This document shows, piece by piece, positions 45,019 to 53,458 of a stretch of DNA of 64,000 nt. The stretch is from JAAXHB01 sp965221635. Lineage in GTDB: Bacteria; Actinomycetota; Acidimicrobiia; Acidimicrobiales; Aldehydirespiratoraceae. The position numbers and the translations under genes are program-made. Position 1 is the stretch's first letter, and every line of letters starts with the position of its first letter. The stretch spans positions 2,232,001-2,296,000 of the forward strand of contig OZ244902.1 in assembly GCA_965221635.1 (NCBI GenBank). The letters run 5' to 3'. The notes under the pieces are model-generated. The model was not told where the DNA came from, searched no databases, and worked only from the letters and a program-made list of their open reading frames with translations.

Positions 45019-46620
45019 TCACAGGGTGTGAACGAGCGACGGATCCCGGTTCACCAGGGCCGCCGCGGCGAGCGCTGCCCTGGCTGAGGTGCGGGGCACG
45101 ATGCATCCCGCTTCGCGCAGTTGCTGTTGCTGGCCGCTCAGGGTCTGTGGGTCGCGTTCGGTTCCCAGAACGTACGCCACCACCGCAGCGCCAGACTCCA
45201 CAACCTGCGCGGCGACAGGCGCGAGCACGCCTGCGGGGTCGTGATGGGATCCGTCGCCGAGCACCACATCGAGGATCACCACCGCCACGCCGGGATCGGT
45301 GGCGGCTTCGGCGAGCAGGTCTAGGCGTGCGGCGGGGTCGATCATCGGATGGGGCCGCCCCTGGGTGTACTCCTCCTCGCCGAGGTCGAGGCACACATGG
45401 GCGCCTTCGGGGGCGGGCAAACCCCAGCCGTTACGCAACGGCGTGTTCGAGTGGATCGTTCCGATGTGGCGCGACGCCACGGTCATGGCCTCGTAACAGA
45501 GGGTTCCGCCGCTGAACAGCCCCACCAGGCGTGAGCGCCTGTTGGTTAGCCGTGATGCTTTGGCGGCCACTTGATCCTCCAGCAAGCCCACCCGATCGGG
45601 TTTGGACGCCTTCAGGTTCTCAAGGGTGAGGGTCACGCCTTGCTCGAGGGTGGCGCAAACCTTGGCACCATCGACGGGGGACTCGGTGGTGTCGATCCCC
45701 ATCAGCGCCGCCACGAGGGGCTTGTTGCGGGGGACGTCAAGCAGCCGTGCGGCCACTTCGGGCGACGGTGGTTTGGACACGAACAGGATCGTCTCGGTGC
45801 CGGGGTCGAGGTCGAAGGCACGCAAACCTTCGGCGGCCATCAGGCCACCCACGGCTTCGGACACGTCGCGTCCGCCCACGCCGACCACTCCCGACACGCC
45901 AACTTGGGCCTGTTCGAGCAGGCTCATCACCTCCTGGGCGCCGGTGCCTGCCGCGGCCACCACCCCCACCGGGCCTGCGGACACCCGGTTGGCGAATCCC
46001 AGCCCCACGCCGCCGAGCATCGCTGTGCCCGCGCCGGGGCCCATCACCAGCAGGCCCAGCGAGCGCGCCCGGCGCTTCAGGTCGATTTCGTCTCCCAGCG
46101 AAACGTTGTCGCTGAACAACAGCACATGGCAGCCACCGGTGAGCGCCTTGTGAGCCTGCAACGCCGCGTACTGCCCCGGCAGGGAGATAACCGCCAGGTT
46201 CGCACCGAACTGGGCTACCGCCGCGGCGATGCCGGCCGCGGCCTGTTCGGGTTCCTCCTCGCCGCCTCCGCCGCCAGGGGCGGCACTGGTTGCGAACAGC
46301 ACCGAGCGTCCTGCGTCTATGGCGTTGCCGGCCGCGGTGACGTCGGTTGCCCGAGCCGCCAGCACCAGATCATTGGCCTTGGCGTCCCGAAGCTGTTGCA
46401 AGCCCGAATCGGGCTCGGTGTCACCTGCGGGCGCAGCGCCCGGGGTGAATCCCTCGGCTGCCAAGGCCTCCAGGTTGGCTGGTGTCGCCATCAGCGCAGT
46501 GGCCCACTGCACGCCGTCGGTGTCGCGCATGGATCTGGCGGCTTCCAGGAGCCGCACACTGTCCCGGTAGGTGTCGGCCAGGACCTCAGCGGCAAGGAAC
46601 GACCCGTTCGCGGAGGTCAT
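45019..46620 (-). CDS. fdrA: FdrA-family protein (AllF-like, acyl-CoA synthetase fold)
   Basis: A 533-residue protein close to the 555 residues of E. coli FdrA. It has a succinyl-CoA-synthetase-alpha-like core with MGPGAGTAMLGGVGLGFANRV, VGVVAAAGTGAQEVMSLLEQAQVGVSGVVGVGGRDVSEAVGG and a phosphohistidine-region-like FSGGTLCYEAM. In E. coli allantoin catabolism, FdrA works with YlbE (DUF1116) and YlbF in oxamate carbamoyltransferase, converting oxalurate and phosphate to oxamate and carbamoyl phosphate. Carbamate kinase lies 112 bp upstream on the same strand, and a DUF1116 protein is 5 kb away. The substrate here may differ. Start ATG 46620. Confidence 0.85.
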   Translation of the reverse strand: MTSANGSFLAAEVLADTYRDSVRLLEAARSMRDTDGVQWATALMATPANLEALAAEGFTPGAAPAGDTEPDSGLQQLRDAKANDLVLAARATDVTAAGNAIDAGRSVLFATSAAPGGGGGEEEPEQAAAGIAAAVAQFGANLAVISLPGQYAALQAHKALTGGCHVLLFSDNVSLGDEIDLKRRARSLGLLVMGPGAGTAMLGGVGLGFANRVSAGPVGVVAAAGTGAQEVMSLLEQAQVGVSGVVGVGGRDVSEAVGGLMAAEGLRAFDLDPGTETILFVSKPPSPEVAARLLDVPRNKPLVAALMGIDTTESPVDGAKVCATLEQGVTLTLENLKASKPDRVGLLEDQVAAKASRLTNRRSRLVGLFSGGTLCYEAMTVASRHIGTIHSNTPLRNGWGLPAPEGAHVCLDLGEEEYTQGRPHPMIDPAARLDLLAEAATDPGVAVVILDVVLGDGSHHDPAGVLAPVAAQVVESGAAVVAYVLGTERDPQTLSGQQQQLREAGCIVPRTSARAALAAAALVNRDPSLVHTL

Positions 46621-46732
46621 GGTCGAACCCGCACAAGAGGCGACCCGCAAGAGGGGAGCGAAGGCTTGCCAGGCAAAGACGGCCGAGTTCCGGGAGTGAT
46701 GGTTGAGCCCGTGGGCGGGCTCTTGGGATGCG

Positions 46733-47830
46733 TCAACTCGGTTGCCTTTCTCGCTGTGCGTCGTCCTCCGAGACGGAGCCATCGTCCAAAGCGGAACGGG
46801 AGGTTGGGGGAGAGGCGTGGCCGGGGCGGGAGTCGTGCTCTGAGAACAGATCGGCGGGCGGGGCCATGGGATCGAGCCCCACTATGCGGGTGCCGCGCCT
46901 TCCCAGCAGCACCCATTCGGCGTCGTCGAGGGTGGCGTACACCAGCTCCGGGGTGGTGATCGCCGACACCCGTCCGGGTCGAGTGAGGAACTCCACCGCG
47001 GCGGTCACCTTCGGCCCCATGCTGCCCTCGGGGAACTGGCCGTCGGCGAGGTGTTGGCGGGCGTCTGCGGCTGTCATCTCTGAAATCTCACGCTCGAGCA
47101 GTGTGCCGAAATCGAGACGCACCGCGGGCACTCCGGTCACCATCACCAAGGCGTCAGCGCCCGCGGTGTGAGCGATGCGCTCCGCGGCGAAGTCCTTGTC
47201 GATCACCGCATCGGTGCCACGCAACGCGCCGTCCTCGGAGCGGGCCACGGGAATGCCGCCACCACCGCCGGCCACCACGATGTAACCGTCTGCCACCAGC
47301 GAGGCGATCGCGTCGGACTCAACCGGAGCGATCGGTCGAGGTGATGGCACCACCCGCCGGTAGCCCCGGCCGGCGTCTTCGATCATCTTCCAACCCCGTT
47401 CGTCGGCGAGGCGTTCGGCTTCCTCGGCGGTGAAGAACGGGCCGATGGGTTTGGTGGGACGCCTGAAGGCGGCATCGGCGGGATCCACCTCCATGTGGGT
47501 GATGATCGAAACCGCGCCGGAGATCTCGTTCTGGCAGGTCTCCGACAATGCCAGACAGATAAGGCTGCCGAGCGCGCCCTGGGTCATGGCGCCCAACGCG
47601 TACAACGGCAACGCCGGCACCAGCTCGGCGGCCTCCTCGTGCTGGATGGCCAGGTTGCCCACTTGAGGGCCGTTGCCGTGAACGATGATCACCCGCCATC
47701 CCTTGCGGATCAGCGACCGAACCGAGCGAGCCATCGCCAGCGCGTTGTCGTACTGCTCGTCGAGCGTGCCGCGCTGATCCTCGCGCGCCAGGGCGTTGCC
47801 CCCAAGCGCCAGCACCGCCAAAGAGGTCAT
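46733..47830 (-). CDS. arcC: Carbamate kinase
   Basis: A 365-residue amino-acid-kinase-fold enzyme. It has VLALGGNALA at the N-terminus, VIIVHGNGPQVGNLAIQ, PTKPIGPFFTAEEAERLA, the VPSPRPIAPVE substrate lid, VVAGGGGGIPVAR and DAVIDKDFAAERIA. It makes ATP, ammonia and CO2 from carbamoyl phosphate and ADP. Compared with the usual ~310 residues it has a 50-residue disordered C-terminal tail. A GTG at 47833 is an alternative start. First gene of a minus-strand pair with fdrA, consistent with consuming the carbamoyl phosphate that FdrA systems release. Confidence 0.92.
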   Translation of the reverse strand: MTSLAVLALGGNALAREDQRGTLDEQYDNALAMARSVRSLIRKGWRVIIVHGNGPQVGNLAIQHEEAAELVPALPLYALGAMTQGALGSLICLALSETCQNEISGAVSIITHMEVDPADAAFRRPTKPIGPFFTAEEAERLADERGWKMIEDAGRGYRRVVPSPRPIAPVESDAIASLVADGYIVVAGGGGGIPVARSEDGALRGTDAVIDKDFAAERIAHTAGADALVMVTGVPAVRLDFGTLLEREISEMTAADARQHLADGQFPEGSMGPKVTAAVEFLTRPGRVSAITTPELVYATLDDAEWVLLGRRGTRIVGLDPMAPPADLFSEHDSRPGHASPPTSRSALDDGSVSEDDAQRERQPS

Positions 47831-48060
47831 CACATCAACCGCTGTTGGCGGACGATCCTCCGCCGGGAGCGTCGCGGAAGCCTGGCACTGGGGCGTGAAG
47901 GCAGAAACTCAAGATTCAACTGTAGGTGACCCAAAGCGCGTAACGAGAATCGGTGCCCACCGCCGGCGGTATGTTCACCGGGTGCTTGCGGGATGCCACG
48001 ATCTCAAGTCGCCAGGGCGCAGGCCGAACTCTCGGCGATCCCATCCTTTAGGACGGTGCT

Positions 48061-48757
48061 GTGCCTGACGCGAACCCAGCGGCGTCGGTGGAGGTGCTGT
48101 CGGCTTACTGGGCCGAATGCGAGCGACGCATCTACCCGCTGGCGGCGAGCAACCCCGACGGCTACATGCGAGCCGTGCAGCAAGTGCGACAGGTGGCCGA
48201 CGCTCTACGCGACGTGGAGGGCCTCGCTGCCTTGGCCCAAAAGTGGGAGCAGCGATCTGTGTTGGCACTGGAGTCTTCCGACGCCTCGGGAGGAAACCCT
48301 GGAACGCCCAGCCCTGCCGCTGGCCCAAGTGGGGGTTCGGCGCCCGGCGCCCATAGCCGATGCAGTGTTAGGGGCGGGCTTCTCGCTGCGCGCCAACGAG
48401 ATCCGAGCCGAACAAGCCGAGGCCGACCGGCAGGCTCGCATCGCCGCCGCCAAGCGCAACGGATCGGCTTGGGTGGTGCTGCACCAACAAGGCGACCTGC
48501 ACGCCGGGCTGGCCGACCCCTACCAGCACATGGAGCTTCACATCCCCACCGGACTGGGCGTGGTGTGTGCCACCGAACCCGACCCGTCCACCATGGCGCC
48601 GCTGTGGGTGGTGACGGTGATGGCGCTCGAAACCCCCGACCCGGCAGCGCAACCTCCCGACCCGAAGGACTTCACCGACCGCGAATCCCACGCCCCGGCC
48701 GATGTGGCACGCCTGCGCGACGAGGCCAAGGCGTTCGTGGTCGGTCGGCTCGCCTAG
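48061..48757 (+). pseudogene. Hypothetical protein interrupted by a frameshift
   Basis: The first part (GTG at 48061; PDANPAASVEVLSAYWAECE to VLALESSDAS) lies in one frame. From about 48290 a second frame continues as PALPLAQVGVRRPAP, FSLRANEIRAEQAEADRQ, WVVLHQQGDLHAGLADPY and VARLRDEAKAFVVGRLA. One extra base between about 48270 and 48300 separates them. The joined protein would be ~230 residues, alpha-rich then beta-rich. It ends 36 bp before the radical SAM gene. Either a decayed gene or a sequence/assembly error; family not recognised. Confidence 0.55.
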
Positions 48758-48793
48758 CGGCGTTTGGGCTGTGACCTGTTAGGAATTAGAGCC

Positions 48794-49936
48794 GTGAGCG
48801 ACCTGGCCGGCCTCATCGTGGAACTCCAGTCCAAGGGGCTCAAGGTGAGCGTCCCGTTTGAGCGTCGCCCCGGAGGCGCGGGCCCGTCGGATGCCGGGAT
48901 GATCTGGATCGAGGGCACCGCGGTGACCGTGCCGGTGAACGCGGCCTTCGCAGCCGACTCGCCCTACACCCTTGAGGCCACCGACACAGACGGCGGTTAC
49001 GGCATCTTCGCCAACGGTGAGTACCTCGCCTCGGCGGCGCCCGCTGACCGACCCCGGTTCTACGACCTCACCACCGAAGACGGCATCCCGTACTGGAAGC
49101 TGGCGCTGATGCACCTGGACTCGTTGGCGAGCACCGTGTTGCAAACCTGCGCCTACTGGGGCAACGAAGACCAGTGCCGATTCTGCGGAATCGGCGTTTC
49201 GCTCTCCGCCGGCCAAACGGTGATCACCAAACGCCCCTCGCATCTTGCGGAGGTGGCGGTGGCGGCCAAGGAACTCGACGGTGCGGTTGACATCACCCTC
49301 ACCACGGGATCCACCTACGGACGCGACAAGGGCGCCTTGTACGTGGCCCGCTGCGGCAATGCCATGAAGGAGGCGTCGGGTTTGCCGGTGGAGGTGCAGT
49401 TCGAGCCTCCCGATGATTTCGAGGTGATCGACCGGGTGGCCGATTACGGCATCGACTCGGTGGGAATCCACGTGGAGACCTTCGATCCCGACGTGCTGGC
49501 ATGGGTGGCGCCCCCCAAGTTCCGCACCGGAATCGAGCGGTACTTCGAAACATGGGAGTACGCCGTTTCTCGCTTCGGTGAGGGCCAGGTTTCCACCTAT
49601 GTGATCCTTGGCATGGGCGAGGATCCCGACCTGATCGTGGAGGGCTGTCGCCGTGCGGCGGATATTGGCGTGTACCCGTTCATCGTGCCGTTGCGCCCCG
49701 TTCCGGGTTCGTTGATGGCCGACGAGTTGCCCCCACCGCCGGATTACGTGGAACAGATCGCCCGCAAGGTTGCTCCGTACCTGGTGCAACGGGGCCTCAC
49801 CGCAGACAAGGTCGCCGCCGGGTGTGCCCGCTGCCAGGCCTGCTCCCCGGTGGGCGCCATGGAACAAAACCGCCAAATCACCGCCCCCGGCGCAGCTGCC
49901 CAAAACGGGCGCACCCTCATCCCGGTTCGGGGCTGA
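48794..49936 (+). CDS. MSMEG_0568-family radical SAM protein
   Basis: A 380-residue protein starting at GTG 48794 (SDLAGLIVELQSKGLKVSVPF). The iron-sulfur motif is Cys119-x8-Cys128-x2-Cys131 (in CAYWGNEDQCRFCGIG), longer than the canonical CxxxCxxC. It is followed by TTGSTYGRDKGALYVARC, IDSVGIHVETFDPDVL, and a second Cys cluster Cys344-x2-Cys347-x2-Cys350 near the C-terminus. These match the MSMEG_0568/sll0785 group of the Nit1-type cluster. The reaction catalysed by this family is not established. Four bases separate it from the N-acetyltransferase gene downstream. Confidence 0.88.
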   Translation: MSDLAGLIVELQSKGLKVSVPFERRPGGAGPSDAGMIWIEGTAVTVPVNAAFAADSPYTLEATDTDGGYGIFANGEYLASAAPADRPRFYDLTTEDGIPYWKLALMHLDSLASTVLQTCAYWGNEDQCRFCGIGVSLSAGQTVITKRPSHLAEVAVAAKELDGAVDITLTTGSTYGRDKGALYVARCGNAMKEASGLPVEVQFEPPDDFEVIDRVADYGIDSVGIHVETFDPDVLAWVAPPKFRTGIERYFETWEYAVSRFGEGQVSTYVILGMGEDPDLIVEGCRRAADIGVYPFIVPLRPVPGSLMADELPPPPDYVEQIARKVAPYLVQRGLTADKVAAGCARCQACSPVGAMEQNRQITAPGAAAQNGRTLIPVRG

Positions 49937-49940
49937 CCTC

Positions 49941-50561
49941 ATGGCCAGAGCCGTGTGCTGGCGGGCCACCACCGCGCAGGACCGAAGCTGGCACATGGCG
50001 ATCCGCCACCGCGTGTTCGTGGAGGATCAGCGAATAATCCCCTTCACCGACGTGGACGACCACGACCGCCACGCCGCAACGGTTCACGTGCTGGGAGGCA
50101 ACGGCCCTGCCGCGGTGGGAACGGTGCGCTGCTACCCGACCAACGCCGGCGTCGCCCACCTGTCCCCAAGCCCAGAACATCAACCTGGCAGCGGTTCGCC
50201 ATGGGCGTCCGGCGGGCGCTGGACCGGTGATCGCCTCGCCGTGCTCAAGGGTCACGCCACTTCGCTGATCGGCGCGAGGCTGGTGCGCTTCGCGGTGGCC
50301 TGGGCAGCCGCCTGTGGCGGCGAGGTGATGGACGCCAAGGTTCAGCTCCCCAATGTGAGGTTCTTCGAACGCCTCGGCTGGCAGCAGGACGGCAACCAGA
50401 TCGACTACTACGGCCTGGCTCACCAGCCGATGATCATCGAACTGGCCACAGCCCGCAAGGTGAGGTTCGAGACATGCCCCTCCGACGCCCATCTGGAGTT
50501 GCCCGCCCCCCGCAACGCCCCAAGCGCACTACTAACCCAACCCCTGCCAACGGCCGTATAA
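49941..50561 (+). CDS. MSMEG_0567/Sll0786-family GNAT N-acetyltransferase
   Basis: A 206-residue GNAT-fold protein starting at ATG 49941. It shows AIRHRVFVEDQRI near the N-terminus and GRWTGDRLAVLKGHATSLIGARLVRFAVAWA, a variant acetyl-CoA loop, then VQLPNVRFFERLGWQQ. A disordered insert (PSPEHQPGSGSPWASG) precedes the catalytic strand. Such proteins always accompany the MSMEG_0568 radical SAM protein and respond to nitrogen starvation in cyanobacteria. It transfers an acyl group from CoA to an unknown amine. In tight operon with the radical SAM gene. Confidence 0.87.
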   Translation: MARAVCWRATTAQDRSWHMAIRHRVFVEDQRIIPFTDVDDHDRHAATVHVLGGNGPAAVGTVRCYPTNAGVAHLSPSPEHQPGSGSPWASGGRWTGDRLAVLKGHATSLIGARLVRFAVAWAAACGGEVMDAKVQLPNVRFFERLGWQQDGNQIDYYGLAHQPMIIELATARKVRFETCPSDAHLELPAPRNAPSALLTQPLPTAV

Positions 50562-50564
50562 CCG

Positions 50565-50589
50565 CCTGGGGAAGGGGCCTTCCCGCAGG
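50565..50589. terminator. Bidirectional terminator-like hairpin
   Basis: CCTG-GGGAAG pairs with CTTCCC-CAGG (one bulged base), closing on a GGGC loop. It lies in the 41 bp between the convergent N-acetyltransferase and AIR-synthase-like genes. Confidence 0.5.
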
Positions 50590-50602
50590 GTGACTGCGCA
50601 AC

Positions 50603-51715
50603 TCAGTGGGGCCAGAGGCCGGTGATCTTGTTGGTGGACAGGTTGGCCACTTCCGCTTGTTGGGATCGGTGGCGCAGTCGCAGTAATGGGTCTTTGGTGA
50701 TCTGTCCCACTTGGGCGGCGCTCAGCCCTTCTGTGGTGAAGGTTCGCACGCATCGGTCGGCGCCGTCGGGTGGCGCGGCGAACCAGAACGCGAAGCTGGG
50801 GAACGCCGTCAACCATTGCCGCCACGTGACCCCTGAAGGTTTGGGCATCGCGCCCAGATCGACTGTTGCGCCCAGGCGGCGATACTCGAGCAGCATCGCC
50901 AGCGAACCCACAATTCCGGCCATCGAAACGTCGCGGGCGGCCACGGCCGCGCCGGGGCCCAGCGCCACCGCCGGAAGGCGAATGTGGTCGCGCAGGCGAG
51001 TGCCCTGCGCAGCAATCGAGGAGAACACGTCGAGTCCCTCGCGCATTGCGCCGTCCAAACAGCACGCCAACACCAACACCTGCCCCGCCTCCACCTCAGC
51101 GATCGACCCGTAGTGACCCGGCGTGGCGTTGCGCCCCAGCCCGAAAGCGGACACGGCGGCGATCTCGTGGTGATGGGTGAGGTGGCCGCCCATCAACTTC
51201 ACGCCGTAGAGCCCTGCCGCGACCTTCAGGCCTCGCAGCACCTCTGCGGCCACATGCTCGGGAGCGACGATCGTGTTGACGATGCCCACGGGCACTGCCG
51301 CCATGGCTGCGATGTCGTTCACGTTGGCCACCACAGCGGCCACACCAGCGGCGAACGGATCGGCGGTCACCAGGTCCGGATGGATCGCCTCGCCGCACAC
51401 GATTGCCTCACCCAAAAGGCCTCGGGCCACAGCACCGTCGTCCCCGAAGCCCTCGAGCACGCTCACATCCGTGCCCCGCAGGGCGGCGATCAACTCGCTG
51501 CTGTCCTCGCCGAGCTTCCGCCCGTCATTGTCACCAACGTCGCTTCCAGACACGGGGTTTCCCAGCACCTCGCCGACGAGCGAGATGGCCTTCTTGCCGG
51601 TGAGACCGGCGTGGGATCTCACATGCCGGGCCAGAGCATCAAGATCGGGTTCGGCCAGCTCGGGTATCGCCGGGTCCGGGTTGGGCAGGTTCGGCTCGGG
51701 GTAGGGGAGGCTCAT
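50603..51715 (-). CDS. Sll0787-family AIR-synthase-related protein
   Basis: A 370-residue protein starting at ATG 51715 (MSLPYPEPNLPNPDPAIPELAEPD). The PurM/AIR-synthase fold is shown by GDDGAVARG for nucleotide phosphate binding, VTADPFAAGVAAVVANVNDIAAMAAVP, GLYGVKLMGGHLTHHHE and a C-terminal ATP-grasp-like segment with VSMAGIVGSLAMLLEY. The family is ThiL/SelD/PurM-like and would use ATP to activate a carbonyl or carboxyl. In the Nit1-type cluster it normally runs in the same direction as the radical SAM gene; here it is inverted. The substrate is unknown. Confidence 0.85.
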   Translation of the reverse strand: MSLPYPEPNLPNPDPAIPELAEPDLDALARHVRSHAGLTGKKAISLVGEVLGNPVSGSDVGDNDGRKLGEDSSELIAALRGTDVSVLEGFGDDGAVARGLLGEAIVCGEAIHPDLVTADPFAAGVAAVVANVNDIAAMAAVPVGIVNTIVAPEHVAAEVLRGLKVAAGLYGVKLMGGHLTHHHEIAAVSAFGLGRNATPGHYGSIAEVEAGQVLVLACCLDGAMREGLDVFSSIAAQGTRLRDHIRLPAVALGPGAAVAARDVSMAGIVGSLAMLLEYRRLGATVDLGAMPKPSGVTWRQWLTAFPSFAFWFAAPPDGADRCVRTFTTEGLSAAQVGQITKDPLLRLRHRSQQAEVANLSTNKITGLWPH

Positions 51716-51796
51716 CGGCTCGTTGCGAGACTCCGGGTGGCGGCGCTGGGCGTTTGACTCGGTGCGCCGCTGGTCACCTTCGTATCGTAGGAAGCG

Positions 51797-53338
51797 ATGC
51801 AAGCCGGAAATCCTTCGGCCCCGACCACACCGGCCCCGAACCATCCGGCAGCGCCGGTGGCTGCGGTGACGCTGCCCGAGGCCGTGACGGTGGCCAATCT
51901 GGGGTTGGCGCACTTCGAGCAGTCCGTGCTGTCCCAAGGTGCGCCGGCGGTGCCGGTGGACTGGAGGATTCCCGCGGGTGGCGACGAGGCCGCCGTGGCT
52001 GCGCTCACCAGGCTGTTCGGGATCCACGCCGACCGCATCGACACGGCCAACGCCGAGGTGCTGCGACGACTCGACACGGGCGTGGCACGCCTGCACGCCG
52101 TTGACACCGCCAACGCGGTGGTGGAAGGCCTACGTGAGCGCACCGTGTTGCATTGCGGCCCGCCGATCACCTATCAGCGCATGTGCGACCCGCTGCGGCG
52201 CTCGGTGCGGGCCGCGGTGATGGCCGAGGGCTGGGCGTCCACCCCCGAAGCCGCCGACGCGATGGCACGATCCGGTGACCTGCACCTGGCCTCGGCAAAC
52301 GAACACCACGTGGTGGTGCCCATGGCCACCGCCATCGGCCCATCGGCGCCGGTTTACGTGGTGCGCAACGACACCTTCGACACCACGGCGTACGCCGCGC
52401 TCAACCAGGGCTCGGGCGAGGTTGCGTGGTTCGGGGTGGACTCCGAGGCCGCCGTGGCAAGGCTCGTGTTTCTGCGTGACGCCGTGGCCCCGGTGCTGGC
52501 TGCCGCGGTGGCGGCCGGGCCGCCGACCGACGTGTTCTCGCTGGCCGCTCAAGGCATCACCATGGGCGACGACGTACACATGCGAGTGCAGGCGTGTACC
52601 AACCTGCTGCTTCGTGACCTGTTGCCCCGCCTGGTTCGCTCCGATCACCCCAGCGCCGCCGACGTGGCCGACTTTCTCAGCGGAAACCATTTGATGTTCC
52701 TCAACGTGGCCATGGCCGCGGCTAGGTCGCTCACGCTGGCCACCACCGGCATCGACGATTCGAGCATCGTCACGGTGATGGCCCGCAACGGCACCGACTA
52801 TGGCGTGAGCCTCCCCGGCGCCACCGCAGGCCCCGCACACGCAACCAGCGGCGGCGACGCCGAGACGCACATCGGATGGTTCCTGGCGCCGTCCCCACCG
52901 GTGCAGGACGCCTTGTACAACCCCGGCCAGGGGCCCGAGACCAGCGCCCCCGACATTGGTGACAGCGCAGTGCTGGAACTGGTGGGGCTGGGAGGCCCCG
53001 CCGCGGCCAACTCCCCGGCGGTCGCCGGGTTCCTGGGCGGACGCATGTCCGACGCGATCGCGGCCACTCGTGCCATGCAGCAGATCTGCGCCGGCGAAAG
53101 CACCCGCTTCCGGTTGCCCATCTTGGACAACATCGGCACTCCGCTCGGGGTGGACGTGCGCCTCGTGGTGGAAACGCAGATCACTCCCAAGGTGAACACC
53201 GGCATAGTTCACGCCTTCGACGGGTCGGGTCAGGTGGGCGCAGGCGTGGCGCACGCCCCGCTTGGCTGCTTCCTTGAAGCCATGTTCGACCTCGACGCAC
53301 GTCTCGGCGCCTCACCCGAAGGCGCTGCCAAGCCATGA
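51797..53338 (+). CDS. DUF1116 protein (AllG/YlbE-like, carbamoyltransferase subunit)
   Basis: A 513-residue protein. A ~20-residue Pro/Ala-rich leader is followed by the DUF1116 domain: LFGIHADRIDTANAEVLRRL, VLHCGPPITYQRMCDPLRRSV, ANEHHVVVPMATAIGPSAPV and SLAAQGITMGDDVHMRVQACTNLLLRDLLP. E. coli YlbE is about 420 residues and, with FdrA and YlbF, forms oxamate carbamoyltransferase. FdrA and carbamate kinase lie 5 kb away on the other strand; a YlbF (DUF2877) homologue is not seen in the window. Divergent from the AIR-synthase-like gene with 81 bp between. Confidence 0.85.
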   Translation: MQAGNPSAPTTPAPNHPAAPVAAVTLPEAVTVANLGLAHFEQSVLSQGAPAVPVDWRIPAGGDEAAVAALTRLFGIHADRIDTANAEVLRRLDTGVARLHAVDTANAVVEGLRERTVLHCGPPITYQRMCDPLRRSVRAAVMAEGWASTPEAADAMARSGDLHLASANEHHVVVPMATAIGPSAPVYVVRNDTFDTTAYAALNQGSGEVAWFGVDSEAAVARLVFLRDAVAPVLAAAVAAGPPTDVFSLAAQGITMGDDVHMRVQACTNLLLRDLLPRLVRSDHPSAADVADFLSGNHLMFLNVAMAAARSLTLATTGIDDSSIVTVMARNGTDYGVSLPGATAGPAHATSGGDAETHIGWFLAPSPPVQDALYNPGQGPETSAPDIGDSAVLELVGLGGPAAANSPAVAGFLGGRMSDAIAATRAMQQICAGESTRFRLPILDNIGTPLGVDVRLVVETQITPKVNTGIVHAFDGSGQVGAGVAHAPLGCFLEAMFDLDARLGASPEGAAKP

Positions 53339-53458
53339 ACGCGCATCCGGCCAGCCCGTCAACACCGACCACAGCCCCCGGCCCGGGCCTCGCAGCGTCG
53401 TGAGAACGTCACCGGGTGGGCAGTCCCGCGCGGCCTCGGTTCGGTTGCCGCCGGCGTC

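Noticed and set aside
47993..48757. Taking this long frame as one intact gene
   Set aside because: Its first ~100 codons are Arg/Trp/Ser-rich and lie out of frame with a better N-terminus at 48061; a frameshift explains both halves.
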